Positions 8,985 to 18,486 of a stretch of DNA of 64,000 nucleotides are shown in pieces (position 1 is the stretch's first letter; each line of letters opens with the position of its first letter). Source of the DNA: Micromonospora sp. NBRC 110009 (GTDB lineage: Bacteria; Actinomycetota; Actinomycetes; Mycobacteriales; Micromonosporaceae); the NCBI RefSeq assembly GCF_030518795.1, contig NZ_CP130427.1:1984001-2048000 (forward strand). The letters are read 5' to 3'. Both the position numbers and the translations under genes were made by a program. The notes under the pieces were generated by a model, which was not told where the DNA came from, searched no databases, and worked only from the letters and a program-made list of their open reading frames with translations.

Positions 8985-9919
8985 TGGCGGGCACCCGCCG
9001 CCGGCCGGGCAGCGGCCACGGCCCGCTGGCGTACAGCGCGATCGCCGTGATCCTGGTCGGGCTGGTGCTGGTGTCGCTCCGGTTCGTGCCCGGCTCGCCG
9101 TTCCGCCCCACCGCCGCCTCGCACACCGGCACCGTGGGCGGCCGGTCCACGGATACGCCGACCGACCGCAGCTCCCGTCCTCAGTCGACGCCGTCGCCGT
9201 CGCCCTCGCTGGAGCCGCTGCCGTTCCAGGCCCAGGAGCTCGACCTCGACATCAAGGGCTGGTACGCCTGGAGCGTCCTGGACAAGCGGACCGGCAAGAT
9301 CATCGGCTCGAAGAACATGGGCGAGACCAACACCACCGCATCGATGATCAAGTCCTGGATCGTGGCCGACTACCTACGGCGCGCCGACGAGAGCGGGCAG
9401 ACCCCGAGCGACGCGAAGCTGGCCGACGCCACGAAGATCATCCGGGACAGCGACAACACCCGGGCCGAGCAGTTCTACAACGGTGTCGGCCGGTCGGCGT
9501 CGATCAAGCGGTTGATCAAGATGTGTGGGCTCACCGACAGCAAGGTCGCCAGCGACGGCGGCTGGAGCCGGACGATGCTGTCGCCACGGGACACCGCGCG
9601 GCTCGGCCTCTGCATCGACGACGGGCGGGCGGCCGGGCCGAAGTGGACCAAGTGGCTGCTCAACGAGATGCGGCTGGTCCGCGGCGTCGGCGACTTCGGC
9701 ATCCGCAAGGCGTTCCCGGCCAAGGTGCAGAAGACCATCGCCATCAAGAACGGCTGGATCGACCGGCAGAAGGAGCAGGAGATGCACATCAACTGCCTGG
9801 CGATCGGCGACACCTGGACGATGGGCGTGATGGTGCGCTACCCGATCAACATGGGCTACGACTACGGCATGAAGAACTGCCAGAAGATCACCGAGGCGCT
9901 GCTCCGCGACGCCACCTGA
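8984..9919 (+). CDS. Membrane-anchored or secreted serine hydrolase, beta-lactamase fold (second of pair)
   Basis: This is a 311-residue paralogue of the preceding gene, translated from the ATG inside its stop (TGATG). It has a single N-terminal membrane segment (about 15-33), a Ser/Pro linker (SPSPS) and the same catalytic domain: S120-M-I-K123, a canonical S156-D-N158, and KNGW later. The shared blocks YAWSVLDKRTGKIIGSKNM, WTKWLLNEM and HINCLAIGDTW show a local duplication. This copy keeps SDN in the usual order while its neighbour has SND, so the two may have diverged in activity. Substrate is unknown; cell-wall or beta-lactam related by fold. Confidence 0.85.
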   Translation: MAGTRRRPGSGHGPLAYSAIAVILVGLVLVSLRFVPGSPFRPTAASHTGTVGGRSTDTPTDRSSRPQSTPSPSPSLEPLPFQAQELDLDIKGWYAWSVLDKRTGKIIGSKNMGETNTTASMIKSWIVADYLRRADESGQTPSDAKLADATKIIRDSDNTRAEQFYNGVGRSASIKRLIKMCGLTDSKVASDGGWSRTMLSPRDTARLGLCIDDGRAAGPKWTKWLLNEMRLVRGVGDFGIRKAFPAKVQKTIAIKNGWIDRQKEQEMHINCLAIGDTWTMGVMVRYPINMGYDYGMKNCQKITEALLRDAT

Positions 9920-9936
9920 GCCCACCCGCTGCGCGA

Positions 9937-9972
9937 AGCGGCGGTGTCCCGGTCCGCCGGGGCACCGCCGCT
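9937..9972. terminator. Bidirectional terminator hairpin
   Basis: AGCGGCGGTG (9937-9946) pairs with CACCGCCGCT (9963-9972), with an additional CCCGG/CCGGG inner stem, and TTTCG follows on the plus strand. It lies between convergent genes and could serve both. Confidence 0.85.
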
Positions 9973-9992
9973 TTCGTCGTCGTGGGGGCCTG

Positions 9993-10877
<885 letters not shown>

Positions 10878-12245
10878 TCAGCGGGAGGGGGCCGGAGTGG
10901 CCAACTCCGCAGCCGCCGCCGGGTCCACCGGGCCGGCCGGCTCCGCCACGCCGCCGGGCCGGGGCGCCCGCGCCTCGGCGGGCGCGGCCGCAGCCACGCC
11001 GGCCAGCGCCCGCTCGGCCCGAACGGCCCGGGTGACCGGCGGCACGACCAGCGCGATCACCAGCAGCCCGGCGACGCCGCAGCCGGCGACCAGCAACCGG
11101 GGGCTGGCCACCTCGAGCAGCAGACCGCCGAGCAGGAAGCCGACCATCGAGGCGCCCTGGACGGACCCGGTGAGCGCGGCGTACGCCCGGCCGCGCACCA
11201 CCTCGGGCACCCGCCGGGCCAGCAGCACGTTGTCGAAGACGTTCGCGCCGCCGTTGCCCACCCCGCCGAGCAGCCAGACCGGCACCAACAGCAGCGCGGA
11301 GGGCACCGCGGCGGAGAGCAGGACCATCAGGCAACAGCCGGCGAGGAGGGCCAGGTAGCCGACGAGCAGCCGCCCGTCATCGACCAACCGCCGGGCCAGC
11401 CGGGCGAAGAGCCACGCGCCGACCAGGATGCCGAGTGTCCACGCGCCGGTGACCAGGCCGTACATGGTGGCGGAACTGCCCAGGGTGTCGCGGATGAAGA
11501 AGACCTCGACCACGTTGATCGCCCCGACGGCCGCGATCACCCCGGCGATGGTGGTGATCATCGCGACCAGCAGCGGGTCGCGGCGGAGCCGCCAGCCGTC
11601 GGCGGGCGCGGCGGGCGTGCCGGGTGCCGGCACCTGGGCTCGGCGCCGGCCCCCACCCCGGCGGGTCCGGATCAGCAGCCCGGCCGCGACCAGCGCGAGG
11701 TAGCTGGCGGCGTCGAGGAGCAGCGGCAGCCGGGCCCCGAAGCCGCCGACCAGCACCCCGGCCAACGCCGGGCCGGCCAGCGCGCCGAGCGTCCCGGCGG
11801 TCTGGTTCAGGGCGGCGGCCCGGGGCAGATCCTCGGCCCGGACCATGGCCGGCACCAGCGCGGAGAGCACGGGCTGGGTGACCGCGAGGCCGGACGCGAG
11901 CAGCGCCACCAGCGCGATCACCAGGGCCGGGTGCCCCGCGTACGCGAGCGCGAGGCAGACGGCGGCCTGACCGAGCCCGGCGACCACCAGCAGGAGACGG
12001 CTGTCCACCCGGTCGGCGAGCCAGCCGGTCAGCGGTGCGAGCGCCACCAGCGGCAGGGTGGCGGCGAGCATCAGCCCGGACACCGCGAGCCCGCCCGCGC
12101 CGGCAGACTGCAGGGCCAGGGTGAGGGCGGTGGCGGCGAGGAAGTCGCCGCAGGTGGAGACGGCGCGGGAAGCGGTGACCAGCCAGACGTCGGACCAGCG
12201 CGACGGGCCAGGTGTGAAGGACATATTTCGAAAATAATCCTTCAT
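10878..12245 (-). CDS. MFS transporter (drug-exporter-like)
   Basis: About 455 residues with roughly 12 hydrophobic segments, opening with an MFS-type block (SDVWLVTASRAVSTCGDF) and the loop GWLADRVDSRLLLV between TM2 and TM3, as in the DHA/enterobactin-exporter-like MFS group. The substrate is unknown. The start is uncertain: ATG 12245 and ATG 12224 are both in frame, and an AAGGA about 13 nt before the second gives it weak support. It lies just downstream of an ArsR-type regulator on the same strand, so the two probably form a self-regulated exporter operon. The C-terminus is a low-complexity Ala/Pro tail. Confidence 0.85.
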   Translation of the reverse strand: MKDYFRNMSFTPGPSRWSDVWLVTASRAVSTCGDFLAATALTLALQSAGAGGLAVSGLMLAATLPLVALAPLTGWLADRVDSRLLLVVAGLGQAAVCLALAYAGHPALVIALVALLASGLAVTQPVLSALVPAMVRAEDLPRAAALNQTAGTLGALAGPALAGVLVGGFGARLPLLLDAASYLALVAAGLLIRTRRGGGRRRAQVPAPGTPAAPADGWRLRRDPLLVAMITTIAGVIAAVGAINVVEVFFIRDTLGSSATMYGLVTGAWTLGILVGAWLFARLARRLVDDGRLLVGYLALLAGCCLMVLLSAAVPSALLLVPVWLLGGVGNGGANVFDNVLLARRVPEVVRGRAYAALTGSVQGASMVGFLLGGLLLEVASPRLLVAGCGVAGLLVIALVVPPVTRAVRAERALAGVAAAAPAEARAPRPGGVAEPAGPVDPAAAAELATPAPSR

Positions 12246-12269
12246 ACCTGGGTCGCACAACCCCGAACG

Positions 12270-12851
12270 TCAATCGATCGGCAACGCCCGGTACTGCACG
12301 GCGACGCTCCGGGCCCCTTCGGGCGGGTTGGTCCGCAACCGCCGCCGGTACGGCTCCAACAGGCCCTGGATCGTGTTGTTGAGCTCGGCCAGTTCCTCGG
12401 CCGTGAGCAGCAGCAGGCTGTCGCTGAACCAGGCCGCCTCGTACCAGTCGCGCGACTCCTCCGGCGCGCGCCGGATCCAGTCGCGGACGCGCTGACTGTC
12501 CCGGGCCAGGTGGGCCTCGACCAGGGCCAACTCGGCGGCGCGGGCCTCCGAGTCGGCGTCCGGCCCCGATTCGACGTAGTACGACGGGCTGAACGCCTGC
12601 CAGACCCGTTCCCGGGCGTCACCCCGGCTGGGCGCCTCCTCGATCAACCCGAACCTGGCCAACTCCCGCAGGTGATAGCTGGTCGCGCTCGGGGAGAGCC
12701 CGGCGATCTCGGCGCACTCGGTGGCGGTCGCACCGCCCTCCACCGTGCTGAGGTGTTCCATGATCGCCATACGGGCCGGGTGGGCGAGGGCCCGCATCAC
12801 CTGCGGGTCGCTGATCGTCACCCGGCGCTGTTCGGGGCGCGCCTCGGTCAT
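12270..12851 (-). CDS. ArsR-type winged-helix transcriptional regulator
   Basis: This 193-residue protein carries an N-terminal winged-helix domain (ISDPQVMRALAHPARMAIMEHL, then ATECAEIAGLSPSATSYHLREL) typical of the ArsR/HTH_20 group. A longer acidic and aromatic C-terminal part (about 95-193) is seen in exporter-linked members; it lacks the metal-binding cysteines of true ArsR/SmtB proteins. I chose ATG 12851 because the upstream frame shows no related sequence. It stands 24 bp (or 45 bp, with the later start) ahead of the MFS gene. A TTTCGAAA palindrome lies at about 12226-12233. Likely role: repressor of its own exporter operon; inducer unknown. Confidence 0.88.
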   Translation of the reverse strand: MTEARPEQRRVTISDPQVMRALAHPARMAIMEHLSTVEGGATATECAEIAGLSPSATSYHLRELARFGLIEEAPSRGDARERVWQAFSPSYYVESGPDADSEARAAELALVEAHLARDSQRVRDWIRRAPEESRDWYEAAWFSDSLLLLTAEELAELNNTIQGLLEPYRRRLRTNPPEGARSVAVQYRALPID

Positions 12852-13032
12852 GCCCCCATGATTCCGCGCCGGCGACCACCCGGGGAAATTCCGTTGCCCG
12901 CCGACCCGGCCGGAGTAGGCTGCTTTGTCCCGCCCGACGGCCGTGGTGAGTAGCACCGCACAGGACGTCCCCGCGCCGACCGATGTCGGAAACGCGAGCG
13001 GCAGCGTTTTTCCCGTGACGAGGAGTACGTGG

Positions 13033-15072
13033 ATGACCCTGCACGCCCCCGAACAGACCCTGGACGCCGAACTCGGCGCCGAACGCGCCCACCTGGAGGC
13101 GTCCCGCGCGGCCCTGCGCCGGATGCGCGAGCGCGCCGAGGCCCTCTTCGCCACCGGCGACAAGGTCGCCGGAGACGCGTACACCGCCGAACAGCTCGGC
13201 CGGCACATGGCGCGGCGGGTCAAGGAACTGGCCGACGACCCGACCACCCCGCTCTTCTTCGGCCGGCTGGACTTCGGCGACAACGATCCGGACCACGCCG
13301 GGCGGGACTACCACGTCGGGCGGCGGCACGTGACCGACGACCTCGGCGAGCCGCTGGTGCTGGACTGGCGGGCCCCGGTCTCCCGCTCGTTCTACCGGGC
13401 CAGCGCCCGCGACCCGCAGGGCGTCGCCGTCCGGCGCCGCTTCGGGTTCAGCACCGGGGTGCTGACCAGCTTCGAGGACGAACACCTGGACCGGGGTGAG
13501 GAGCTGGGCACGGCGAGCCGGATCCTCACCGCCGAGATCGAGCGGCCCCGCGTCGGACCGATGCGGGACATCGTGGCCACCATCCAGCCCGAGCAGGACG
13601 AGCTGGTCCGGGCCGATCTGGCCGACTCGATCTGCGTCCAGGGGGCGCCCGGCACCGGCAAGACCGCGGTCGGGCTGCACCGCGCCGCGTACCTGCTCTA
13701 CCTGCACCGGGAGCGGCTGCGCCGGTCCGGGGTGCTGATCGTCGGGCCGAACCGGGCCTTCCTGTCCTACATCGCGGCGGTGCTCCCCGCGCTCGGCGAG
13801 GTGGAGGTCGAGCAGGCCACCGTCGAGGACCTGGTCGCCCGGGTGCCGGTACGCGCCGTCGACGACCCCGCCCTCGCCACCCTCAAGCACGACGTCCGGA
13901 TGGCCGAGGTGCTGCGCCGCGCGGTCGACGCCCACATCGGCACGCCCACCGAGCCGATCATGGTGTCGGACGGCTCGTTCCGCTGGCGGATCGGCCTCGA
14001 CCCGCTGCACCGGGTGGTCCAGGAGACCCGCCGGGAGGGGCTGCCGTACGCGACCGGCCGGGACCGGGTCCGGGCCCGGGTGGTGGGACTGCTGCAACGC
14101 CAGGCCGAGGCCCGCCGGGCGGAGTCGCCCAGCGACGCCTGGCTGCGCCGGATGGGCAAGGCCAAGCCGGTCACCGCCTTCCTCGACGCGGTCTGGCCGG
14201 CGCTCACCCCGGAGGGGCTGCTGCACACGCTGCTCACCGACCCGGCGGCGCTCGCCACCGCCGCCGACGGCCTGCTCAACACCGAGGAGCAGGAGCTGCT
14301 CCGGTCGGGACGGCCGGGCCGGACCCCGAAGGCGACGAAGTGGACCGCCGCGGACGCGGTGCTGATCGACGAGGCGGCCGGGCTGATCGAGCGGCCGGCC
14401 GGCTTCGGGCACGTGGTGGTCGACGAGGCGCAGGACCTCTCCCCGATGCAGTGCCGGGCCATCGCCCGGCGCAGCGAGCACGGCTCGATCACCCTCCTCG
14501 GCGACCTGGCCCAGGGCACCGCGCCGTGGGCGGCCACCGACTGGCGGGAGTCGCTGGCCCACCTGGGCAAGCCGGGCGCGGCCGTGGTGCCGCTGAGCAT
14601 CGGCTTCCGGGTGCCGGCGGTGGTGGTCGCGTTCGCGAACCGGCTGCTGCCGGCGCTCGCCGTCGACGTGCCCCCGGCCGAGTCGCTGCGCCGGGACGGG
14701 ACGCTGGACGTGCGTACCGTCGACGACCTGACGGCCGCGACGGTGGCCGAGGTGCGGGCGGCGCTCGACCACGACGGCTCGGTCGGCGTGATCGCCGCCG
14801 ACGACGCGGTGGACCGACTCCGCGCGGCGCTCGCCGACGTGGGCGTCGAGACCGCGACCGCCGACGACGTCGAGGCCGCGGCGCGGGTCACGGTGGTCCC
14901 GGCCACCCTGGTCAAGGGCCTGGAGTACGACCACGTGGTGGTGGTCGAGCCGGCCGCGATCGTGGCCGCCGAGCCGCGCGGCCTGCACCGCCTCTACGTG
15001 GTGCTGACCCGGGCGGTCTCCCGGCTCGCGGTGCTGCACCGGGAACCGCTGCCCGCCCCCCTGGCCGGCTGA
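13033..15072 (+). CDS. HelD-family ATPase that recycles RNA polymerase (HelR-like)
   Basis: A 679-residue UvrD/SF1-like ATPase of the HelD family, whose actinobacterial members free stalled RNA polymerase and in some cases displace rifamycins (HelR). The sequence shows an N-terminal coiled coil (about 8-45, antiparallel arm), a Walker A GAPGTGKT at 204-211, Walker B VVVDEAQDLS, and the C-terminal helicase block VKGLEYDHVVVVEP. The ATG at 13033 has a good GAGGAG 8 nt upstream and starts the homologous region; the open frame upstream is not conserved-looking. I see no rifamycin-associated element (GGGGCTTGC-type palindrome) upstream, so drug induction is not supported. Confidence 0.9.
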   Translation: MTLHAPEQTLDAELGAERAHLEASRAALRRMRERAEALFATGDKVAGDAYTAEQLGRHMARRVKELADDPTTPLFFGRLDFGDNDPDHAGRDYHVGRRHVTDDLGEPLVLDWRAPVSRSFYRASARDPQGVAVRRRFGFSTGVLTSFEDEHLDRGEELGTASRILTAEIERPRVGPMRDIVATIQPEQDELVRADLADSICVQGAPGTGKTAVGLHRAAYLLYLHRERLRRSGVLIVGPNRAFLSYIAAVLPALGEVEVEQATVEDLVARVPVRAVDDPALATLKHDVRMAEVLRRAVDAHIGTPTEPIMVSDGSFRWRIGLDPLHRVVQETRREGLPYATGRDRVRARVVGLLQRQAEARRAESPSDAWLRRMGKAKPVTAFLDAVWPALTPEGLLHTLLTDPAALATAADGLLNTEEQELLRSGRPGRTPKATKWTAADAVLIDEAAGLIERPAGFGHVVVDEAQDLSPMQCRAIARRSEHGSITLLGDLAQGTAPWAATDWRESLAHLGKPGAAVVPLSIGFRVPAVVVAFANRLLPALAVDVPPAESLRRDGTLDVRTVDDLTAATVAEVRAALDHDGSVGVIAADDAVDRLRAALADVGVETATADDVEAAARVTVVPATLVKGLEYDHVVVVEPAAIVAAEPRGLHRLYVVLTRAVSRLAVLHREPLPAPLAG

Positions 15073-15108
15073 CGGCGGCCGCTTGCGCCGCTGATCGCCG
15101 CCGGGATG

Positions 15109-15149
15109 TAGTGGCCTCAGACCGTCCGGGATGCCACCACATCCTGGTT
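15109..15149. terminator. Inverted repeat between convergent genes
   Basis: GGATGTAGTGGC and GCCACCACATCC form a 12-bp stem with one mismatch and a 17-nt loop, about 40 bp from either flanking stop. It probably terminates one or both convergent transcripts. It has a superficial tRNA look (GGTTCGA follows) but no cloverleaf. Confidence 0.55.
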
Positions 15150-15191
15150 CGAGCGAAGAAATGCGGCGGATCGGCCACCGCCGGGGGCGGG

Positions 15192-15791
15192 TCAGCCGGT
15201 AAGGGCGGCGGCGACCGCGCGCAGCGGCCGGCCTGACTCGGCGATCGGGACGGTGAACGCCAGCCAGGAACCGTCGGTGAAGTCGATCCGCAGCCGCTTC
15301 GGGTTGAGCCGGTGCCAGCCCACCCGCGCCGACGTCACCTCGGCCCGGGGCGCCGCCCAGGCGATCCGGGTCTCGGCCAGCGACCGCTCGTCGTCCTCCC
15401 GTTTGGACAGCAGCTTCACCGGGCCGGTCACGCAGACCAGCAGCCGCCGATCCGTGACGGCGAGCAGGGTGTGCCGCAGCTGTCCGTCCGGCCGGGCCGG
15501 GTCGACCGCCCCGCGCAGCCGGGAGGCGGCCGAGCCGGCGGCACCCCGGCCGGCGATCCCCCAGCCGATCAGGTCCACCAGCCGATCGCCGCGATCCCAG
15601 GTGACCAGCGGGGTGAGCAGGTTGAGCAGCACCGAGGAGACGGTCGCCCGGCCGGAGACCTCCGGTGCCGCCGCGTCCGGCGGCGGCGGGGGCTTGAGGC
15701 CGCCCCCGATCTCCGTCCCGGCGTGTGCCCGAACCTGCTCCCCCGGCTCGACGAGCTGGCCGATCCGGTCGAGGTACCTGGTCTCGTCCAT
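15192..15791 (-). CDS. PH-like domain protein of unknown function in a secretion cassette
   Basis: I do not recognise a precise family. The 199-residue product has no signal peptide, a Pro-rich stretch at about 34-39, a hydrophobic patch (SSVLLNLLTPLVTW), and a C-terminal half (LLAVTDRRLLVCVTGP, then RIDFTDGSWLAFTVP) that resembles bacterial PH-like domains, where an LAVTDRRL-type strand is common. It is the last gene of a four-gene minus-strand set, 4 bp after the YbaB-like gene, and so is likely co-transcribed with the WXG and EspC-like genes. A role in handling or anchoring the cargo is only inference. Confidence 0.6.
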   Translation of the reverse strand: MDETRYLDRIGQLVEPGEQVRAHAGTEIGGGLKPPPPPDAAAPEVSGRATVSSVLLNLLTPLVTWDRGDRLVDLIGWGIAGRGAAGSAASRLRGAVDPARPDGQLRHTLLAVTDRRLLVCVTGPVKLLSKREDDERSLAETRIAWAAPRAEVTSARVGWHRLNPKRLRIDFTDGSWLAFTVPIAESGRPLRAVAAALTG

Positions 15792-15795
15792 CGGC

Positions 15796-16149
15796 TCAGT
15801 ATCGGTCGTAGCCGTGGTCGTCGTCGGCCCGGCGCTCCGCGGCCGGCGCGTTCCCCATCACCTCACCGACGATCTCGCGGACCCGGGCGGCGGCGGCCTC
15901 CTGGGCGCGGTTGGCCGCGGCGGTGAACTCCTCGGCCAGGGTGTACGAGTCGAACCGCATGGCCCGGGCGTTGATGTCGGTGGCGAGGATCCGCCCGTCG
16001 GCCGCCGCGGTCACCGTCACCAGGCCGGAGTCGCTCACCCCCTCGGCACTGCTCTGCTCCAGCTCGGCCATCCGCGCGCCGAGCTCGCGCTGCCAGCCGT
16101 CCAGGTTGCGGGCCAGCGCCTCGATCCGGTCCAGGGCGGGGAAGGTCAT
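15796..16149 (-). CDS. YbaB/EbfC-family protein
   Basis: A 117-residue protein with the YbaB pattern: an N-terminal helix (ALARNLDGWQRELGARMAEL), a short beta core (VTVTAAADGRILATDI) and a second long helix (EEFTAAANRAQEAAAARVREIV). The founding members bind DNA. In actinobacteria, divergent YbaB genes are common beside WXG100/EspC-type genes, where their job is unknown. The tail is acidic and aromatic (DDDHGYDRY). It lies 9 bp after the WXG-like gene. Confidence 0.8.
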   Translation of the reverse strand: MTFPALDRIEALARNLDGWQRELGARMAELEQSSAEGVSDSGLVTVTAAADGRILATDINARAMRFDSYTLAEEFTAAANRAQEAAAARVREIVGEVMGNAPAAERRADDDHGYDRY

Positions 16150-16158
16150 GGCTGCCTC

Positions 16159-17085
16159 TCAGTTGACGATCGAGTCGAAGACGTTCTGCACGCCCTTGGT
16201 GTACGGGCCCAGGTCCTCGGAGTACGTGCCGTCCACCAGGTAGTTGCGGTCCTTGTGACCGTCGGAGACGTCGTACATGCCGACGCCCGTGTCCAGCAGG
16301 GCGCCGCCGATGCCGGGCACGTTCACCGGCGAGACGTGGTTGATCGCGTACCGGCCGGGGAAGAGGATCGCGGTCCGCCTGAGCTTGAACTGCAACGCCT
16401 CCTTGGTGTAGCCGGACTTGTTCCACGCCCGGTACGCCTTCTTGGCCTTGCGCAGCTCCATCACCAGCTTGCGGTACCTGGTGAGCAGCTCCGCGACCTT
16501 CTCCAGCTTGGTGACCAGCTTGGTGAGGATCTCCGCGAACCGGGCCACGATCTTCACCATCCGGCCGACCGTGGTGGCCAGCCGGGCCAGCACCCGGACC
16601 ACCGTGGCGGCCAGCGTCACGCCCGCGCTGAGCACCGCCGCCACCGCCGCGATGATGACCTCGGTCAGGAACCAGAGCAGGAACTCCAGGATCAGCTCGA
16701 CCAGCAGGTTGAACGCGTCGACGGCCGCATTCGCCGCGTCGACCAGCACCTCCTTGGTGCCGTCCAGCCCCTTGGCCAGCTCCTCGATCGCCTCCTCGAC
16801 GGCCGCCATCGACTCGTGGAACTTGTCCGCCGCGTCGCCGTCCCAGGCGCCGCGCAGCCGGGCCCGGTCGGCGATCTGCTCGCCGGCGATCTGCCGCACC
16901 GCCTCGCCGGTGGTCAGGGCCAGCTGGGCCGCCTGCATCAGATCGTCCGGCTCGCCGGCGACCAGCTCCAGCAGCTGCTCGAACGGCCAGAGCACGGCCT
17001 GGGAGAGCGGCTTGAACGGATCGGGGGTGCCCGTCACGATCTGCTCGAAGTAGGTCTTGTTGCGCTGCAACGCCTCGGTGCTCAT
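16159..17085 (-). CDS. WXG-domain protein with central hydrophobic region (type VII secretion cargo-like)
   Basis: This 308-residue protein begins with a helical domain holding a W-x-G turn (W81-D-G83, GAWDGDAADKF), as in WXG100/LXG proteins exported by ESX/type VII systems. Residues about 125-170 are strongly hydrophobic and may insert in a membrane. They are followed by a Lys/Arg-rich helical stretch (KLEKVAELLTRYRKLVM) and a C-terminal tail (VDGTYSEDLGPYTKG) I cannot assign. I see no known toxin motif. It is co-linear with an EspC-like gene upstream (9-bp gap) and a YbaB-like gene downstream. No ESX core gene (EccC, EccD) lies in the window, so export would rely on a system elsewhere. Confidence 0.75.
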   Translation of the reverse strand: MSTEALQRNKTYFEQIVTGTPDPFKPLSQAVLWPFEQLLELVAGEPDDLMQAAQLALTTGEAVRQIAGEQIADRARLRGAWDGDAADKFHESMAAVEEAIEELAKGLDGTKEVLVDAANAAVDAFNLLVELILEFLLWFLTEVIIAAVAAVLSAGVTLAATVVRVLARLATTVGRMVKIVARFAEILTKLVTKLEKVAELLTRYRKLVMELRKAKKAYRAWNKSGYTKEALQFKLRRTAILFPGRYAINHVSPVNVPGIGGALLDTGVGMYDVSDGHKDRNYLVDGTYSEDLGPYTKGVQNVFDSIVN

Positions 17086-17094
17086 GCGTCCCCC

Positions 17095-17415
17095 TCAGGC
17101 GCCCGGTGCGAACAGGTCCGTGCTCGCCACGTCGGTGCCGGTGTAGGCGTCGGCCGTGTCGGTGATCCCCTCGGCGATGTCGGCCATCACCTCCGCGCCC
17201 TCCGCCAGCCCCTGCAGGCACGCCTCGAACTGCTCGGCGTACACGGCGGCCAGGCTGAACGACGCCGGCATGATCCCGAAGGCGTGCCGGGGCACGTGCC
17301 CGTCCTGGAACCGCTGGCGCAGCTCCCGGAACTGGGCCGCCCGGCCCCGCGAGGTGGCGGCGAAGGCGGCCAGCGCCTCCGGTTGGACCTCGAGATCCTT
17401 GCTCGGACTCGTCAC
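17095..17415 (-). CDS. EspC/WXG100-like small helical protein
   Basis: A 106-residue protein, largely alpha-helical (LEVQPEALAAFAATSRGRAAQ; a YAEQFEACLQGLAEG helix near the C-terminal half), resembling the EspC/excreted-virulence-factor family that is secreted with partner WXG proteins in actinobacteria. The N-terminus (VxPEAL then a helix) fits that family's usual LxVDPEAL start. The start is GTG at 17415. It is first in the four-gene cassette and probably pairs with the 308-residue WXG protein. Assignment to the family is by pattern only. Confidence 0.7.
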   Translation of the reverse strand: MTSPSKDLEVQPEALAAFAATSRGRAAQFRELRQRFQDGHVPRHAFGIMPASFSLAAVYAEQFEACLQGLAEGAEVMADIAEGITDTADAYTGTDVASTDLFAPGA

Positions 17416-17587
17416 GGACCCTCCCCAGTGTCCAGTCGCAGCCGCGCTCCGCCGGCGTCATGGCGCGGCGGGGAATACCACCCTAGGCGATGCGGGCTCG
17501 CCCGCGCGGGGCAGCGCGGTGGACCCGGCAGAGTACACAGGGGATGGCAACACCGACCGCGACCGCAACCGCGACAAGGAGCCGTCC

Positions 17588-18475
17588 ATGATCCTGGCCC
17601 GCGCCGACCAGGTGAGCCGCCGCTACGGCGAGGTGCTGGCCCTGGACCGGGTCGACCTGACCGTCCACGCCGGCGAACTGGTCGGCCTGCTCGGCCCGAA
17701 CGGCGCCGGCAAGAGCACGCTGATCAACCTGCTGGTCGGGCTGCGTCACCCCACGGCCGGCCGGGTGGAGCTGTTCGGCGGCGACCCGCGCGCCGCGGCC
17801 AACCGGCGGCAGCTCGGCGTGACCCCGCAGGAGACCGGCCTCCCCGGCACGCTGCGGGTCGGCGAGGTGGTCGACTTCGTCGCCGCCCACTTCCCCGACC
17901 CGGTCCCCCGGGCCGAGCTGCTCGACCGGTTCGGCCTCACCGACCAGGTGCGCCGGCAGACCGGCGGCCTCTCCGGCGGGCAACGCCGCCGGCTCGCGGT
18001 GGCCCTCGCCTTCGTCGGGCGGCCGCGGCTGGTCGTCCTCGACGAGCCCACCACCGGGCTGGACGTGGAGGCCCGGCACACCCTCTGGGAGGCGGTCCGG
18101 GCCTTCCACGCCGAGGGCGGCACCGTCCTGCTGAGCAGCCACTACCTGGAGGAGGTGGAGGCGCTCGCACAGCGGGTCGTGGTGATCGGCCACGGCCGGG
18201 TGCTCGCCGACGACACGGTGGAGGCGGTCCGCGGCATCGTCGGCGTACGCCGGGTCAGCCTGGTCGCCGACGACCTGCCGCCGCTGCCCGGCGTGCTGGC
18301 GACCGAGCAGGCGGAGGGGCGGACCCACCTGCTCACCGCCGACGCCGACCAGCTCGTCCGGGACCTGGTCACCGCCGGGGTGGCGTTCCGCGAGCTGGAG
18401 GTCCGGCCCACCTCGCTGGAGGAGGCCTTCCTCGCCATCACCGCCGACGACCGGCCCGCCACCGTCACCGCCTAG
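17588..18475 (+). CDS. ABC transporter ATP-binding protein
   Basis: A 295-residue ATPase with Walker [10 protein letters not shown] (36-44), signature LSGGQRR, Walker B RLVVLDEPTTGLD and a switch histidine (LLSSHYLEE). The C-terminal region (VSLVADDLPPLPG to LEVRPTSLEEAFLAIT) is typical of exporters of the DrrA/NatA (ABC-2) type. The ATG at 17588 has AAGGAG upstream; the longer open frame is not coding-like. It is followed by the permease after 11 bp. The substrate is unknown; drug, lipid or peptide export are all possible. No regulator is adjacent on the same strand. Confidence 0.9.
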   Translation: MILARADQVSRRYGEVLALDRVDLTVHAGELVGLLGPNGAGKSTLINLLVGLRHPTAGRVELFGGDPRAAANRRQLGVTPQETGLPGTLRVGEVVDFVAAHFPDPVPRAELLDRFGLTDQVRRQTGGLSGGQRRRLAVALAFVGRPRLVVLDEPTTGLDVEARHTLWEAVRAFHAEGGTVLLSSHYLEEVEALAQRVVVIGHGRVLADDTVEAVRGIVGVRRVSLVADDLPPLPGVLATEQAEGRTHLLTADADQLVRDLVTAGVAFRELEVRPTSLEEAFLAITADDRPATVTA

Positions 18476-18486
18476 GAGCTCCGCCG

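Noticed and set aside
12852-13032. Rifamycin-associated element before the HelD-family gene
   Set aside because: No GGGGCTTGC/GCAAGCCCC palindrome is present in the upstream 180 bp.
12619-15039. 806-codon minus-strand open frame
   Set aside because: It is antisense to the HelD-family gene, which has Walker motifs and a good ribosome binding site.
15105-15170. tRNA-like sequence (GGATGTAGTGGC ... GGTTCGA)
   Set aside because: No acceptor stem or anticodon arm can be folded; the inverted repeat fits a terminator better.
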